A DNA stretch of 10,093 nt from Frankiales bacterium (GCA_025464915.1 JAODNF010000490.1:1-10093); one strand, 5' to 3'; counted from the stretch's first letter, positions 1 to 7,012 are shown. The notes: generated from the letters alone by a model not told the origin. Program-made: numbers and translations.

Positions 1-743
1 AGGAGCTGACCCGGCCACGCCGAGTGCTGCCTGGTGGTGGCCGCCAAGGCGGTCGGGCGGTCCCCCGGCACGACAGGCGCCGACGGAGGGACGGGTACGG
101 AGGCAAGGACCGCCACCGTGGCCGGGACCGCGATCGGGGGTGGGACCACCGCGACCCCGACCGGCGCCGCGATCTGTGGCTGCACGACCGGCGCAGCGGA
201 CGGCTCCTCCACCGGAGCTGGCGCAGGCTGCTGAACCGTCGGGGACGCGACCGAGAACGAGTCGACGGTAGGCGCGCCGAACGAGATCGCGAACCCGCTG
301 GTGTCGGTCGGGGCGGGGACCAGGAGCACGTCGACGGGCGAGCCGAGAAGGCTGGTGCGCCAGGTCATCCGGTCGCCCCTCGCGACTCCGAGCACGTGCC
401 GGGTGCAGTCGACCGTCGGGCGGTCCGACCACGGCTGCCGGTCGCCCGCCGTCCAGGTCGTCGCGGAACACGCCCAGACGGCCGGCGTGCTGACCGGGCC
501 CGTCGCGTCGACCCGCGCCAGGCTCAGGTCAGCGACGCGCGACCACCGGACCGCCGAGAAGGCGATGGCGCCGGTCGGTCCGTTCTCGACCGGAAGAGCC
601 GGGCCGTCCTGCGACTGCAGGTCCGGGAGCCCGGCGCTCAGCCGCAGCTGGGTCCACGAGCCCGTTGCAGGCACGTCGTCCGCGAGGGCGGGGCCGGCAG
701 TGCTCAGCACCAGCACACCGGCGAGCAGCAGCGCGCGTCTCAT
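1..743 (-). CDS. Secreted Pro/Ala/Val-rich protein, importer-operon accessory (partial, C-terminus outside window)
   Basis: Reading leftward from the ATG at 743 gives 247 open codons with no stop before the window edge, so the gene is 3'-truncated here. The ATG overlaps the stop codon of the fused ABC transporter (ATGA, 740-743), which points to translational coupling in the same operon. The N-terminus is a clear Sec signal peptide: MRR, then a leucine-rich core, then a likely cleavage site after PALA (about residue 21). The mature part (about 25-165) has regularly spaced Trp residues and two Cys (WAC and VDC segments) that could form a disulfide, which suggests a beta-rich extracellular domain. 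From about residue 170 it becomes Pro/Ala/Val-rich, like a wall-spanning stalk. From memory the first domain resembles beta-sandwich modules (CBM/DNRLRE-like) of secreted actinobacterial proteins, but this is only an impression. Function is unknown; a surface role supporting the importer is inferred from position. Confidence 0.82.
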   Translation of the reverse strand, partial: MRRALLLAGVLVLSTAGPALADDVPATGSWTQLRLSAGLPDLQSQDGPALPVENGPTGAIAFSAVRWSRVADLSLARVDATGPVSTPAVWACSATTWTAGDRQPWSDRPTVDCTRHVLGVARGDRMTWRTSLLGSPVDVLLVPAPTDTSGFAISFGAPTVDSFSVASPTVQQPAPAPVEEPSAAPVVQPQIAAPVGVAVVPPPIAVPATVAVLASVPVPPSAPVVPGDRPTALAATTRQHSAWPGQL

Positions 744-3700
744 GCCGGCGCCAGAGCTCCCCGCGACCGGGCGATGCTCGCCTGGTCGGTGCCGAGGTAG
801 GACGCCACGACGGCGTCCTCGCGGAGCACGTCCTCGGGCAAGCCGGCGGCGATGACGCGGCCGAGGTGCAGGCAGACCAGGGAGTCGGAGATCCCTGCCA
901 GCAGCGGGATGTCGTGCTCGATGACGGCGAGTGAAGCACCCGTCTCGTCGCGGACCTGGAGGAGCACCTGCTGGAGCCCCTCCACCTCGCGCTGCGCGAT
1001 GCCCGCGGCCGGCTCGTCGAGCAGCAGGACCGTGGGCCGGTGGGCGATGGCGCAGCCGAGCTCGACGATGCGCCGGGTGCCGGTCGACAGGTCGGAGACG
1101 AACGCGTCTTGGTAGCGACCCAGCCCCATCAGCTCGACGGTCTCGTCGACGGTGAGCGCGAGGTCGGCCTCGCTGCGCACGGCGGCTCCCAGCCGGAAGG
1201 CGTAGGCGAGCGGGTCCCGCACCTCGAGATGCCGGTCGAGCGCGGTGGCGATGACCTCGCGCACCGTCATCGACGGGAACAGCCTCGCGTCCTGGAAGGT
1301 ACGTCCGAGACCTGCCGTCGCGCGCTGTGCCGCCGATCGACCGGTGATGTCCTCGCCGCGGAAGAGCACCTGCCCGTGGTCGGCCGTGAGGAAGCCGGAG
1401 ACGACGTCGAGGGCGCAGGTCTTGCCCGCGCCGTTGCTGCCGATGATGCCGACGATGGCGCCCTCGGCGACGACCAGGTCGACCCCGTCGAGCGCCCTCA
1501 CGCCGCCGAAGGACTTGGCGAGGCCCCGCGCCTCGAGCAGCACCCGCGCGTCGACGGGGACCCGCCGGCTGCGCTCGCGGACGTCGCCGGTGAGGAAGAC
1601 GGCCCGCACGATGTCGTCGCGGGCGACGAGGTCGGCGGACCTGCCGCTGAAGCGGGTCTGGCCCTTCTCGAGGAACGCCGCGTCCTGCGCGATGCTGGTC
1701 GCCAGGTCGATCGACTGCTCGACGAGCACGACGGTCGTGCCCTGCGCGTTGATCTCCCGGACCACGGCGAGGATCTCCGCCACGACCGTCGGGGCCAGCC
1801 CGAGCGACAGCTCGTCGATGAGCAGCAGCCGCGGCTCGCACAGCATGGCCTGACCGAGCACCAGCATCTGCTGCTGGCCGCCGGACAGCTCGCCGGCGGG
1901 CACGTCGAGCCGCTCGCCCAGCACGGGGAACAGCGCCAGCACCCGATCCGTCGCTGCGTCGACAGCTGCCTTGTCGCGCCGACGCAACCACGCCGCGAGA
2001 CGCAGGTTGTCCCGCACCGACAGCGTGCCGAACACACCGCGACCGCCGGGCACGAGCACGATGCCGGCGCGGAGCCGCTCGACAGGGTCCAGCCGGGTGA
2101 TGTCGCGGCCGTCGAACAAGATCCGTCCGGACTGCACGGGCAGCAGGCCGCAGACCGCCTTGAGCACCGAGCTCTTGCCGGCCCCGTTCGTCCCGAGGAG
2201 GGCGAGGATGCCGCCTTCCCGCACGGCGAAACCCGTGCCGAACAGCACCGGGCTGCGGCCGTACGCGGCATGCACCCCGTCGACGACGAGCAGCCCTTCC
2301 GAAGGCGTGCTCACCGGGTCGGCGACCGGGTCCGCAAGCTCCTCGAGCGACGGGACCGACAGCCCGTGCCGGCGGGCGAACCACCGCAGCCAGGCGTCGC
2401 GGCCGGTGAACGCCAGCTGTCCGAGGCCGCCGGGGAAGAACAGGACCAGCACCAGCAGCCCAGCTCCGGTGGCGAGCAGCTGCCAGGCGCCGGTGAGGAG
2501 GTACTGCACCCCTTGCACGTAGACGGCGCCGAGCACCGCGCCGGGAAGCGAGGCGGCACCACCGATGACGACCATCGTGAACACGACCAGGCTCTGCACC
2601 GGGTCGAAGCCGGAGAACGGGATGCCGCGCAGCGCGACGACGTAGAGCCCGCCGGCGATCCCGGCGAGAGCACCGCTGAAGGCGAAGGCGGTGAGCTTCG
2701 CGCGCACGGGCGCGATGCCGAAGGCCGACGCGGCTCGCTCGTTGTCGCGCACCGCGACGACGGTGCGCCCCGCCCGTCCTGAGCGGAAGTTGCGGGCCAC
2801 CACGATCGAGGTGATGGCGATCAGCAGGCACAGGTAGTCGAACGTCAGCGGGTCGTCGAGGGTGAAGCGCCCCAGCAGCACCGGACGGGTCAGCGTCGAG
2901 GGGGTCAGCCACGGGACGTGCGCCGAGTTGAGCAGGTAGGTCGAGACAGGGGCGCCGAACGCCAGCGTCGTGACCGCGAGGAACAGCCCGCGGATCCGCA
3001 GGGCGGGGATGCCGACGATGACAGCGGCGAAGCCACCGACGACAGCCGAGGCCAGCAGGGCGAGCAGCAGGTCGGCGTGCTCGTGCACCAGCAGGCTCGC
3101 AGTGGTCGCGGCACCGAGACCGACGAAGGCGAACTGGCCCAGGCTGATCTGACCCGACCAGCCCGTGATGACGACGAGGGAGACGGCGATGACGCAGTAG
3201 ATGGCGGTGTAGGCGAACAGGCCCTGGTGCGGCACGGAGAGCACCAGCGGTAGCCCGAGCGCGACGGCGGTCAGCACGGCGACGAAGCCGCGCGAGGCCC
3301 ACCTCACGGACGCGAGCTGCGCCAGCACCTGGGGGACGGGACGGACCTGGCGCAGGGCCACGTGCTCACCGATCGACCCCTCGTCCTGCCGGGTCTGGCG
3401 CCGCCGTTGCAGCAGCAGTGCCCCGAGCACCAGGAAGAACAGGGCGACGTCGACGGTCGAGCTCTGCGGGTAGTTCCAGAAGACGCCCTGCTGCACGACG
3501 CCGATGCCGAGCCCACCGGCGAACGCGACCGGCAGGCTGTCCATCCGCGCCACGACGGCCGCGGCCAGAGGGGCGAGCAGCAGCACCGGACCTCCCGGGA
3601 CCCCGAGCTGCGGCCCGAGCACGGGAGCGGCGAGCAGCGAGCCGACGCCCGACAGCCCCGCAGCGAGCACCCAGGCGAGCAGCGACAACCGCCGGACCGG

Positions 3701-4336
3701 GATGCCCAGCAGCAGCGCCCGCTCCGGCGCCTCCGCGCTCGCGCGGATGGCCACACCGGTATCGCTGCGCGTCAGGAAGAGCGCCAGTCCCAGAAGGACA
3801 AGGGGTACGACGACGAGGACCGCGATGTGGTCGCTCGTGAACACGATGGGACCCACCCGGCCGTGGACGGGAAGGTCGAGGTGGAACGTCGTCGCTGGCC
3901 GCAGCTGCGTGTAGACGGTGGGCAGGAAGATCTCTCCGGCAGCGATGACCTGGGCGACGCCGATCGTCGCGACCGTCAGGATGAGCCGGGGGGCGGTGAA
4001 CAGGCGCCGGACGACGAGCTCGTGCGTCAGGGCACCGGTGCCGAGCGCGGCCAGCAGCCCGAGTGCCATCCCCGCCCACAGGGGCAGGCCCGAGCCCGTG
4101 GTGAGGACGACGGCGCACGTGGTCGCCAGACCACCGAGCTCGGCCTGCGCGAAGTTGACGACCCGGCTGGCGCGGTAGACCAGCACCAGCCCCATCGCGG
4201 TGAGTGCGGTGAGCGAGCCGAGGGTGAGCCCGAGCAGGACGACGCCGAGCGGGAGCCCCTGAGGCAGGACGGCTCGGGCCGCGAGCCACACCAGGACGCA
4301 GCCGGGCAGCCACGCGGCCTGTCGAGACCGGATCAC
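740..4336 (-). CDS. Four-domain fused branched-chain amino acid-type ABC importer (LivH-LivM-LivF-LivG in one chain)
   Basis: One uninterrupted frame of about 1198 residues holds every membrane and ATPase part of a HAAT (Liv) importer. Residues about 1-305 are a LivH-like permease, with the conserved LVYRASRVVNFAQAE segment. About 310-350 is a charged cytoplasmic linker. About 355-650 is a LivM-like permease (GWSGQISLGQFAFVG). About 680-925 is a LivF-like ATPase: Walker A GTNGAGKS 715-722, signature LSGGQQQM 817-824, Walker B LLLIDE 837-842. About 930-1190 is a LivG-like ATPase: Walker A GSNGAGKT 966-973, GRTFQ Q-loop to Gln1015, signature LSTGTRRI 1083-1090, Walker B VLLLDEPA 1103-1110, H-loop His1141. 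Usually these are four genes or partial fusions. I chose GTG 4336 because it lies 7 bp after the receptor stop and just before the hydrophobic N-terminus. No strong Shine-Dalgarno is visible, so coupling is likely; an ATG at 4417 would force a 74-bp overlap. The substrate could be an amino acid, amide or other small organic molecule. Confidence 0.95.
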   Translation of the reverse strand: MIRSRQAAWLPGCVLVWLAARAVLPQGLPLGVVLLGLTLGSLTALTAMGLVLVYRASRVVNFAQAELGGLATTCAVVLTTGSGLPLWAGMALGLLAALGTGALTHELVVRRLFTAPRLILTVATIGVAQVIAAGEIFLPTVYTQLRPATTFHLDLPVHGRVGPIVFTSDHIAVLVVVPLVLLGLALFLTRSDTGVAIRASAEAPERALLLGIPVRRLSLLAWVLAAGLSGVGSLLAAPVLGPQLGVPGGPVLLLAPLAAAVVARMDSLPVAFAGGLGIGVVQQGVFWNYPQSSTVDVALFFLVLGALLLQRRRQTRQDEGSIGEHVALRQVRPVPQVLAQLASVRWASRGFVAVLTAVALGLPLVLSVPHQGLFAYTAIYCVIAVSLVVITGWSGQISLGQFAFVGLGAATTASLLVHEHADLLLALLASAVVGGFAAVIVGIPALRIRGLFLAVTTLAFGAPVSTYLLNSAHVPWLTPSTLTRPVLLGRFTLDDPLTFDYLCLLIAITSIVVARNFRSGRAGRTVVAVRDNERAASAFGIAPVRAKLTAFAFSGALAGIAGGLYVVALRGIPFSGFDPVQSLVVFTMVVIGGAASLPGAVLGAVYVQGVQYLLTGAWQLLATGAGLLVLVLFFPGGLGQLAFTGRDAWLRWFARRHGLSVPSLEELADPVADPVSTPSEGLLVVDGVHAAYGRSPVLFGTGFAVREGGILALLGTNGAGKSSVLKAVCGLLPVQSGRILFDGRDITRLDPVERLRAGIVLVPGGRGVFGTLSVRDNLRLAAWLRRRDKAAVDAATDRVLALFPVLGERLDVPAGELSGGQQQMLVLGQAMLCEPRLLLIDELSLGLAPTVVAEILAVVREINAQGTTVVLVEQSIDLATSIAQDAAFLEKGQTRFSGRSADLVARDDIVRAVFLTGDVRERSRRVPVDARVLLEARGLAKSFGGVRALDGVDLVVAEGAIVGIIGSNGAGKTCALDVVSGFLTADHGQVLFRGEDITGRSAAQRATAGLGRTFQDARLFPSMTVREVIATALDRHLEVRDPLAYAFRLGAAVRSEADLALTVDETVELMGLGRYQDAFVSDLSTGTRRIVELGCAIAHRPTVLLLDEPAAGIAQREVEGLQQVLLQVRDETGASLAVIEHDIPLLAGISDSLVCLHLGRVIAAGLPEDVLREDAVVASYLGTDQASIARSRGALAPA

Positions 4337-4343
4337 CGGTGGC

Positions 4344-6116
4344 TCACTGACCGAAGCAGTGCAGCTGCAGGTGCGGCCCGCCCCACGTGCTGGGGTCGGT
4401 GAAGCTGTGCAGCGCACCGTTGTCGCAGTTGCGGTAGCCGCCCTTCACGTCGTCGAACGGGCTCGTGTAGGTCGGGTCGAACCAGCCGACCGGTGCCGCG
4501 GAGACGGGCGTGTAGGCGTGGCCGTGCTGGAACTGGAAGGTGCCCAGGTACCCGGTCACGTCGGGCAGGGCCAGCGAGCCCCTGGCGAGGTTCGCCGGCG
4601 TCAGCTGCGGACCTGCGACCTGCAGCCCGAGGAACACCTGCAGCAGCGTTCCGTAGGCAGCCGCGTAGTAGATCTCCGCGGGCTCCTTGCCGCCGCTCGC
4701 CTTCTTGAAGACCCGGTAGGCCTCGTTGTGCTGGTCGGTCGGCCAGGCCCCCGCCGGGGTCATCAGGCCCCTCCAGTTGCCGCCGTACGGCTGCTGGGCC
4801 TGGCCGTCGCCCCAGTAGGGCTGGACCCACTCCGGGTAGTAGTTCTGCGACTGGGCGCTGTTGCCGAGGAAGATCGGGACGACCGGGTCGCAGTAGCAGA
4901 GCATCGTCGTGACACCCGCGGCCTGCATCTGGGCCACGATGCTCTGGCTCTGGGTCTGGAACTGCGCGACGTTGATCGAGTAGGTGACCTCGCGCGTGAT
5001 CTTGGCGCCGCAGCGCTTGAGGACGCCCTTGATGACGTTCGCGACGTTGACGTACTCGGGGTTGTCGGGGTGCACGAGGCCGAAGACCCGCTGCTTCGCC
5101 GCGAGCGTCTTGTCCGGAGCGAAGATCGCCTTCATCCCGTCGAGCCGTTGGCAGGTCAGGTTGCCCATCCAGCTGCCGAGCCCCGTGCCGGACGGGGTGA
5201 TGGACCACCAGTACGGCGCGTTGCGCTGGTAGTAGCTGTCCGGAAAGCCGAGCGGGCCCCAGGCGACGACCTTCTGCTGCGCGAGCGAGCCCCAGTAGGG
5301 GTTGGAACCGCGCAGCTGGAAGGTCACGTCCCCGAAGGCCCCCAGACCACGCGCGGTCTGGCCGTCGGCCTGGGCTTGCGGCCCGCCCTGGCCCTGGTCC
5401 TCCTGGATGTAGTCGCCCTGCCCCTGGAAGCTCTTGATGACGACCTTGCGGCCGTAGAGCTCGTACTGCTTGTTGAAGTAGGCGAGGTAGGTGTTGAGGT
5501 CCTGCAGGTATGCCGTGTCGCGCGGCGGCGCCGCAGCGCCGGTCGCGGCGGCGATCGCCGCGTCGCTGGCCGAGTTGCCCAGCCGGTAGGACAGCGTGAT
5601 GGTCGAGCCGGTCACGCCGTACGACGAGGCTCCGCCGTTGCTCCCGCGGTAGGCCGCCACGCAGGGCGGGGAGTAGACCGTCCACGGCACCTGCTTCGCA
5701 CCCGGCCTGCAGGCGACGCCGGCGCGCGAGACGCCGCCGTTGGTCACCGGCGGGGTCACGGCTCCGGTCGTGCCAGGCGTCGTCGTACCGGTGCTGCCAC
5801 CGGGGAGGACCGCGCCCGTCGTACCCGTCGTGCCACCCGTGCCCGACGCCACGGGGGCGCTGCCACCGGTCGTCGTGCCCGGGACCGCACCGGTGGTGGC
5901 ACCTGTGGCGCCGCCGTCGAGCGGTGCCCCGGACGTCCCGCCGTCGAGGCCGAGGCCGCTGGACGACGGCGTGGGCGACGTGCTGGGGGTGAAGGTGACG
6001 ACGAGGACGAGCGCGACGACGGCGGCGGCCACCGGGACGTAGCGGCCGGCCAGCCGCCCGAGGTAGCGACGCACGGCGGCGTCGATCTCGGACTGCTGCA
6101 CACCTGGTTCGCTCAT
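4344..6116 (-). CDS. Membrane-anchored periplasmic-binding-protein-type solute receptor of the fused importer
   Basis: This 590-residue protein is a type-1 periplasmic binding protein of the branched-chain amino acid receptor class (Peripla_BP_6-like), and would hand ligand to the adjacent fused transporter. The fold starts near residue 136 and runs to the end: paired Cys136 and Cys152, the NGGASSYGVTG segment that opens the first beta strand, then a long mixed alpha/beta region with LVHPDNPEYVN and MLCYCDPV. The N-terminus is unusual. Residues 1-26 are hydrophilic, 27-43 form one hydrophobic segment, and 44-128 are a Gly/Thr/Ser/Pro linker. No lipobox Cys follows the hydrophobic segment, so anchoring by an uncleaved transmembrane helix is inferred instead of a lipoprotein. 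It is longer than LivJ-type receptors (roughly 370-400 residues), mostly because of the linker. A good Shine-Dalgarno (GGAGGA, 6120-6125) precedes the ATG. The transporter starts 7 bp downstream. The ligand cannot be told from sequence alone. Confidence 0.9.
   Translation of the reverse strand: MSEPGVQQSEIDAAVRRYLGRLAGRYVPVAAAVVALVLVVTFTPSTSPTPSSSGLGLDGGTSGAPLDGGATGATTGAVPGTTTGGSAPVASGTGGTTGTTGAVLPGGSTGTTTPGTTGAVTPPVTNGGVSRAGVACRPGAKQVPWTVYSPPCVAAYRGSNGGASSYGVTGSTITLSYRLGNSASDAAIAAATGAAAPPRDTAYLQDLNTYLAYFNKQYELYGRKVVIKSFQGQGDYIQEDQGQGGPQAQADGQTARGLGAFGDVTFQLRGSNPYWGSLAQQKVVAWGPLGFPDSYYQRNAPYWWSITPSGTGLGSWMGNLTCQRLDGMKAIFAPDKTLAAKQRVFGLVHPDNPEYVNVANVIKGVLKRCGAKITREVTYSINVAQFQTQSQSIVAQMQAAGVTTMLCYCDPVVPIFLGNSAQSQNYYPEWVQPYWGDGQAQQPYGGNWRGLMTPAGAWPTDQHNEAYRVFKKASGGKEPAEIYYAAAYGTLLQVFLGLQVAGPQLTPANLARGSLALPDVTGYLGTFQFQHGHAYTPVSAAPVGWFDPTYTSPFDDVKGGYRNCDNGALHSFTDPSTWGGPHLQLHCFGQ
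5733..5987 (-). repeat. Low-complexity Gly/Thr/Ser/Pro linker coding region within the solute receptor
   Basis: Codons 44-128 of the receptor are almost entirely Gly, Thr, Ser, Ala and Pro, with repeated TTGAV and GGTTGTTG-like units. On the plus strand this appears as recurring gtcgtgcc and ccaccggt words. The segment joins the membrane helix to the folded binding domain and probably acts as a flexible tether across the cell envelope. Such runs are prone to slippage and length variation between strains. Confidence 0.75.
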
Positions 6117-6119
6117 GTG

Positions 6120-6125
6120 TCCTCC
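6120..6125 (-). promoter_or_regulatory. Ribosome binding site of the solute receptor
   Basis: On the minus strand GGAGGA lies with its last base 3 nt before the ATG at 6116 (GGAGGACACATG). It is the strongest Shine-Dalgarno match in the importer operon and supports this start. The two downstream genes have no comparable site and are abutting or overlapping, which fits translational coupling. Confidence 0.75.
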
Positions 6126-6196
6126 GTCACTCTGACCCGCTTCACCCGAGTAAAATATATTTTGTGCGATCTGCCAAGGGCTCCTACCCTGGCGGC
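6126..6196. promoter_or_regulatory. Divergent promoter/operator region with AT-rich palindrome
   Basis: This short spacer between the minus-strand receptor gene and the plus-strand GntR regulator must hold promoters for both directions. It contains a 13-base A/T run (6151-6163) in otherwise GC-rich DNA. Within it, 6152-6163 (AAAATATATTTT) is a perfect 12-bp palindrome that offers -10-like hexamers on both strands (TAAAAT at 6151-6156 on plus, TATATT on minus). Two ACCCG direct repeats lie beside it at 6135-6139 and 6144-6148. A GntR-family regulator often binds its own divergent promoter, so an operator here is likely. The exact operator is not identifiable, and no convincing -35 element was found. 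Confidence 0.6.
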
Positions 6197-6904
6197 ATGC
6201 CTGAGGCCTTCGCCCTGCCTCCGGGACCGCGGCTGCCGCTCTCGGAGGAGGTCGCCGCGCGACTGCGCGAGGAGGTGATGGCCGGGGTCCTGCGGCCCGG
6301 CGAGTTCATCCGCCTCGAAGCCGTCGCCCAGCGCCTCGGCGTGAGCGTGACGCCCGTCCGCGAGGCGCTGCTGCAGCTGCGCGGCGAGGACGTCGTCCGG
6401 CTGCTCCCCCGGCGAGGGTTCGTGGTCTCGCCGCTGACCCGGGTCGACGTGCAGGACCTGTTCGAGCTGCAGTCGCGGCTCGGAGGGGAGCTCGCGGCGC
6501 GCGCCGCCACCCGCATCGGCGCCGAGGGCCTGACCGCGCTCACCGAGATCAACGGCCTGCTCCACCAGGCGGTCGCGACGCAGGCGGCCGACCGCATCGA
6601 GGTCCTCGAGTACCAGTTCCACCGCACCATCAACGTGACTGCGGAGTCCCGCAAGCTCGCCTACGTGCTCCGCAGCGCGACCCAGTACCTCCCGCGCCGC
6701 TTCTTCACCGCCGACGCCCACTGGCGGCGCGCCGTCGACCGCGACCACAAGCGCATCCTCGCGGCGCTCCGGGACGGCGACGCCGCGGCTGCCCGGGTCG
6801 CCGTCGAGGCTCACATCCTGGACGGTCACGACCGCCTCGTGCGGCACCTGGACGACATCGGCTTCTGGGCCGACGTGCCAGGTGTCACGGAGCTCACCTC
6901 CTGA
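6197..6904 (+). CDS. GntR-family transcriptional regulator, FadR/FCD subfamily
   Basis: The 235-residue protein has the two-part FCD-GntR layout. The N-terminal winged helix-turn-helix (about 16-80) contains LRPGEFIRLEAVAQRLGVS, then TPVREALLQL at 52-61 and a wing at PRRGF. An all-helical FCD ligand domain follows (about 85-220). FCD proteins usually bind a metal through an Asp and three His, and bind organic acids or similar effectors. Here the equivalent positions appear to be Glu138, His142, His184 and His206, with Glu in place of the usual Asp. The gene is divergent from the importer operon, so control of that operon is the natural inference. Start choice is uncertain. ATG 6197 gives a normal N-terminus but has no clear Shine-Dalgarno. 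An in-frame GTG at 6164 lies 7 nt after a TAAAAT box and could be a leaderless start adding 11 residues. Confidence 0.9.
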   Translation: MPEAFALPPGPRLPLSEEVAARLREEVMAGVLRPGEFIRLEAVAQRLGVSVTPVREALLQLRGEDVVRLLPRRGFVVSPLTRVDVQDLFELQSRLGGELAARAATRIGAEGLTALTEINGLLHQAVATQAADRIEVLEYQFHRTINVTAESRKLAYVLRSATQYLPRRFFTADAHWRRAVDRDHKRILAALRDGDAAAARVAVEAHILDGHDRLVRHLDDIGFWADVPGVTELTS

Positions 6905-6979
6905 GCGGGTGTTTCGCCGCGGTTGCCGTCACTCCTGCTGCTGACTGTCGTTGGGAGGAGTGACCGGAACGGCGTCGAA

Positions 6980-6991
6980 ACACGTCCGTGT
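6980..6991. promoter_or_regulatory. Small inverted repeat upstream of the beta-propeller gene (possible operator)
   Basis: ACACGTCCGTGT consists of two 5-bp arms (ACACG/CGTGT) around a 2-bp centre, 21 bp before the GTG at 7013. It may be an operator or chance in GC-rich DNA. No clear promoter hexamers were found in the 108-bp spacer 6905-7012. Confidence 0.25.
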
Positions 6992-7000
6992 CCCCTTCCC

Positions 7001-7006
7001 GAAGGA
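7001..7006 (+). promoter_or_regulatory. Ribosome binding site fixing a GTG start
   Basis: GAAGGA sits 6 bases before the GTG at 7013. The in-frame ATG further upstream at 6923 has no such site, and would place 30 poorly conserved-looking residues before the signal peptide. The site therefore decides the start in favour of GTG 7013. Confidence 0.7.
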
Positions 7007-7012
7007 CCCCCC

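Noticed and set aside
24..855. Plus-strand open frames at the left edge
   Set aside because: Arg-rich translations with no motifs, overlapping each other; the minus-strand frame from 743 has a signal peptide and operon coupling.
1040..2782. Long plus-strand open frame (about 580 codons) opposite the fused transporter
   Set aside because: The product is rich in Gln, Glu, Arg, His and Asp without motifs, while the opposite strand encodes intact ATPase and permease motifs. It is a shadow frame.
3362..4402. Plus-strand open frame antisense to the LivH-like domain
   Set aside because: Hydrophilic compositional shadow of a membrane-protein gene; no start signal or recognisable domain.
4337..4417. 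Upstream ATG (4417) as the start of the fused transporter
   Set aside because: It would overlap the receptor gene by 74 bp and add a Cys/Thr/Arg-rich leader unlike LivH proteins; GTG 4336 fits the spacing and the hydrophobic N-terminus.
4359..6278. Long plus-strand open frame (about 639 codons) opposite the solute receptor
   Set aside because: Its translation is Arg/Gly/Ala/Val-rich with no domain logic, and it lies antisense to a clear binding-protein gene. Such frames arise from third-position GC bias.
6905..6960. Terminator after the GntR gene
   Set aside because: Only imperfect GC-rich pairing is possible (GCGGGTG/CGCCGC) and there is no T tract, so no terminator is claimed.
6923..7012. 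Upstream ATG (6923) as the start of the beta-propeller protein
   Set aside because: It has no ribosome site and puts 30 extra residues before an otherwise normal signal peptide; GTG 7013 has GAAGGA 6 bases upstream.
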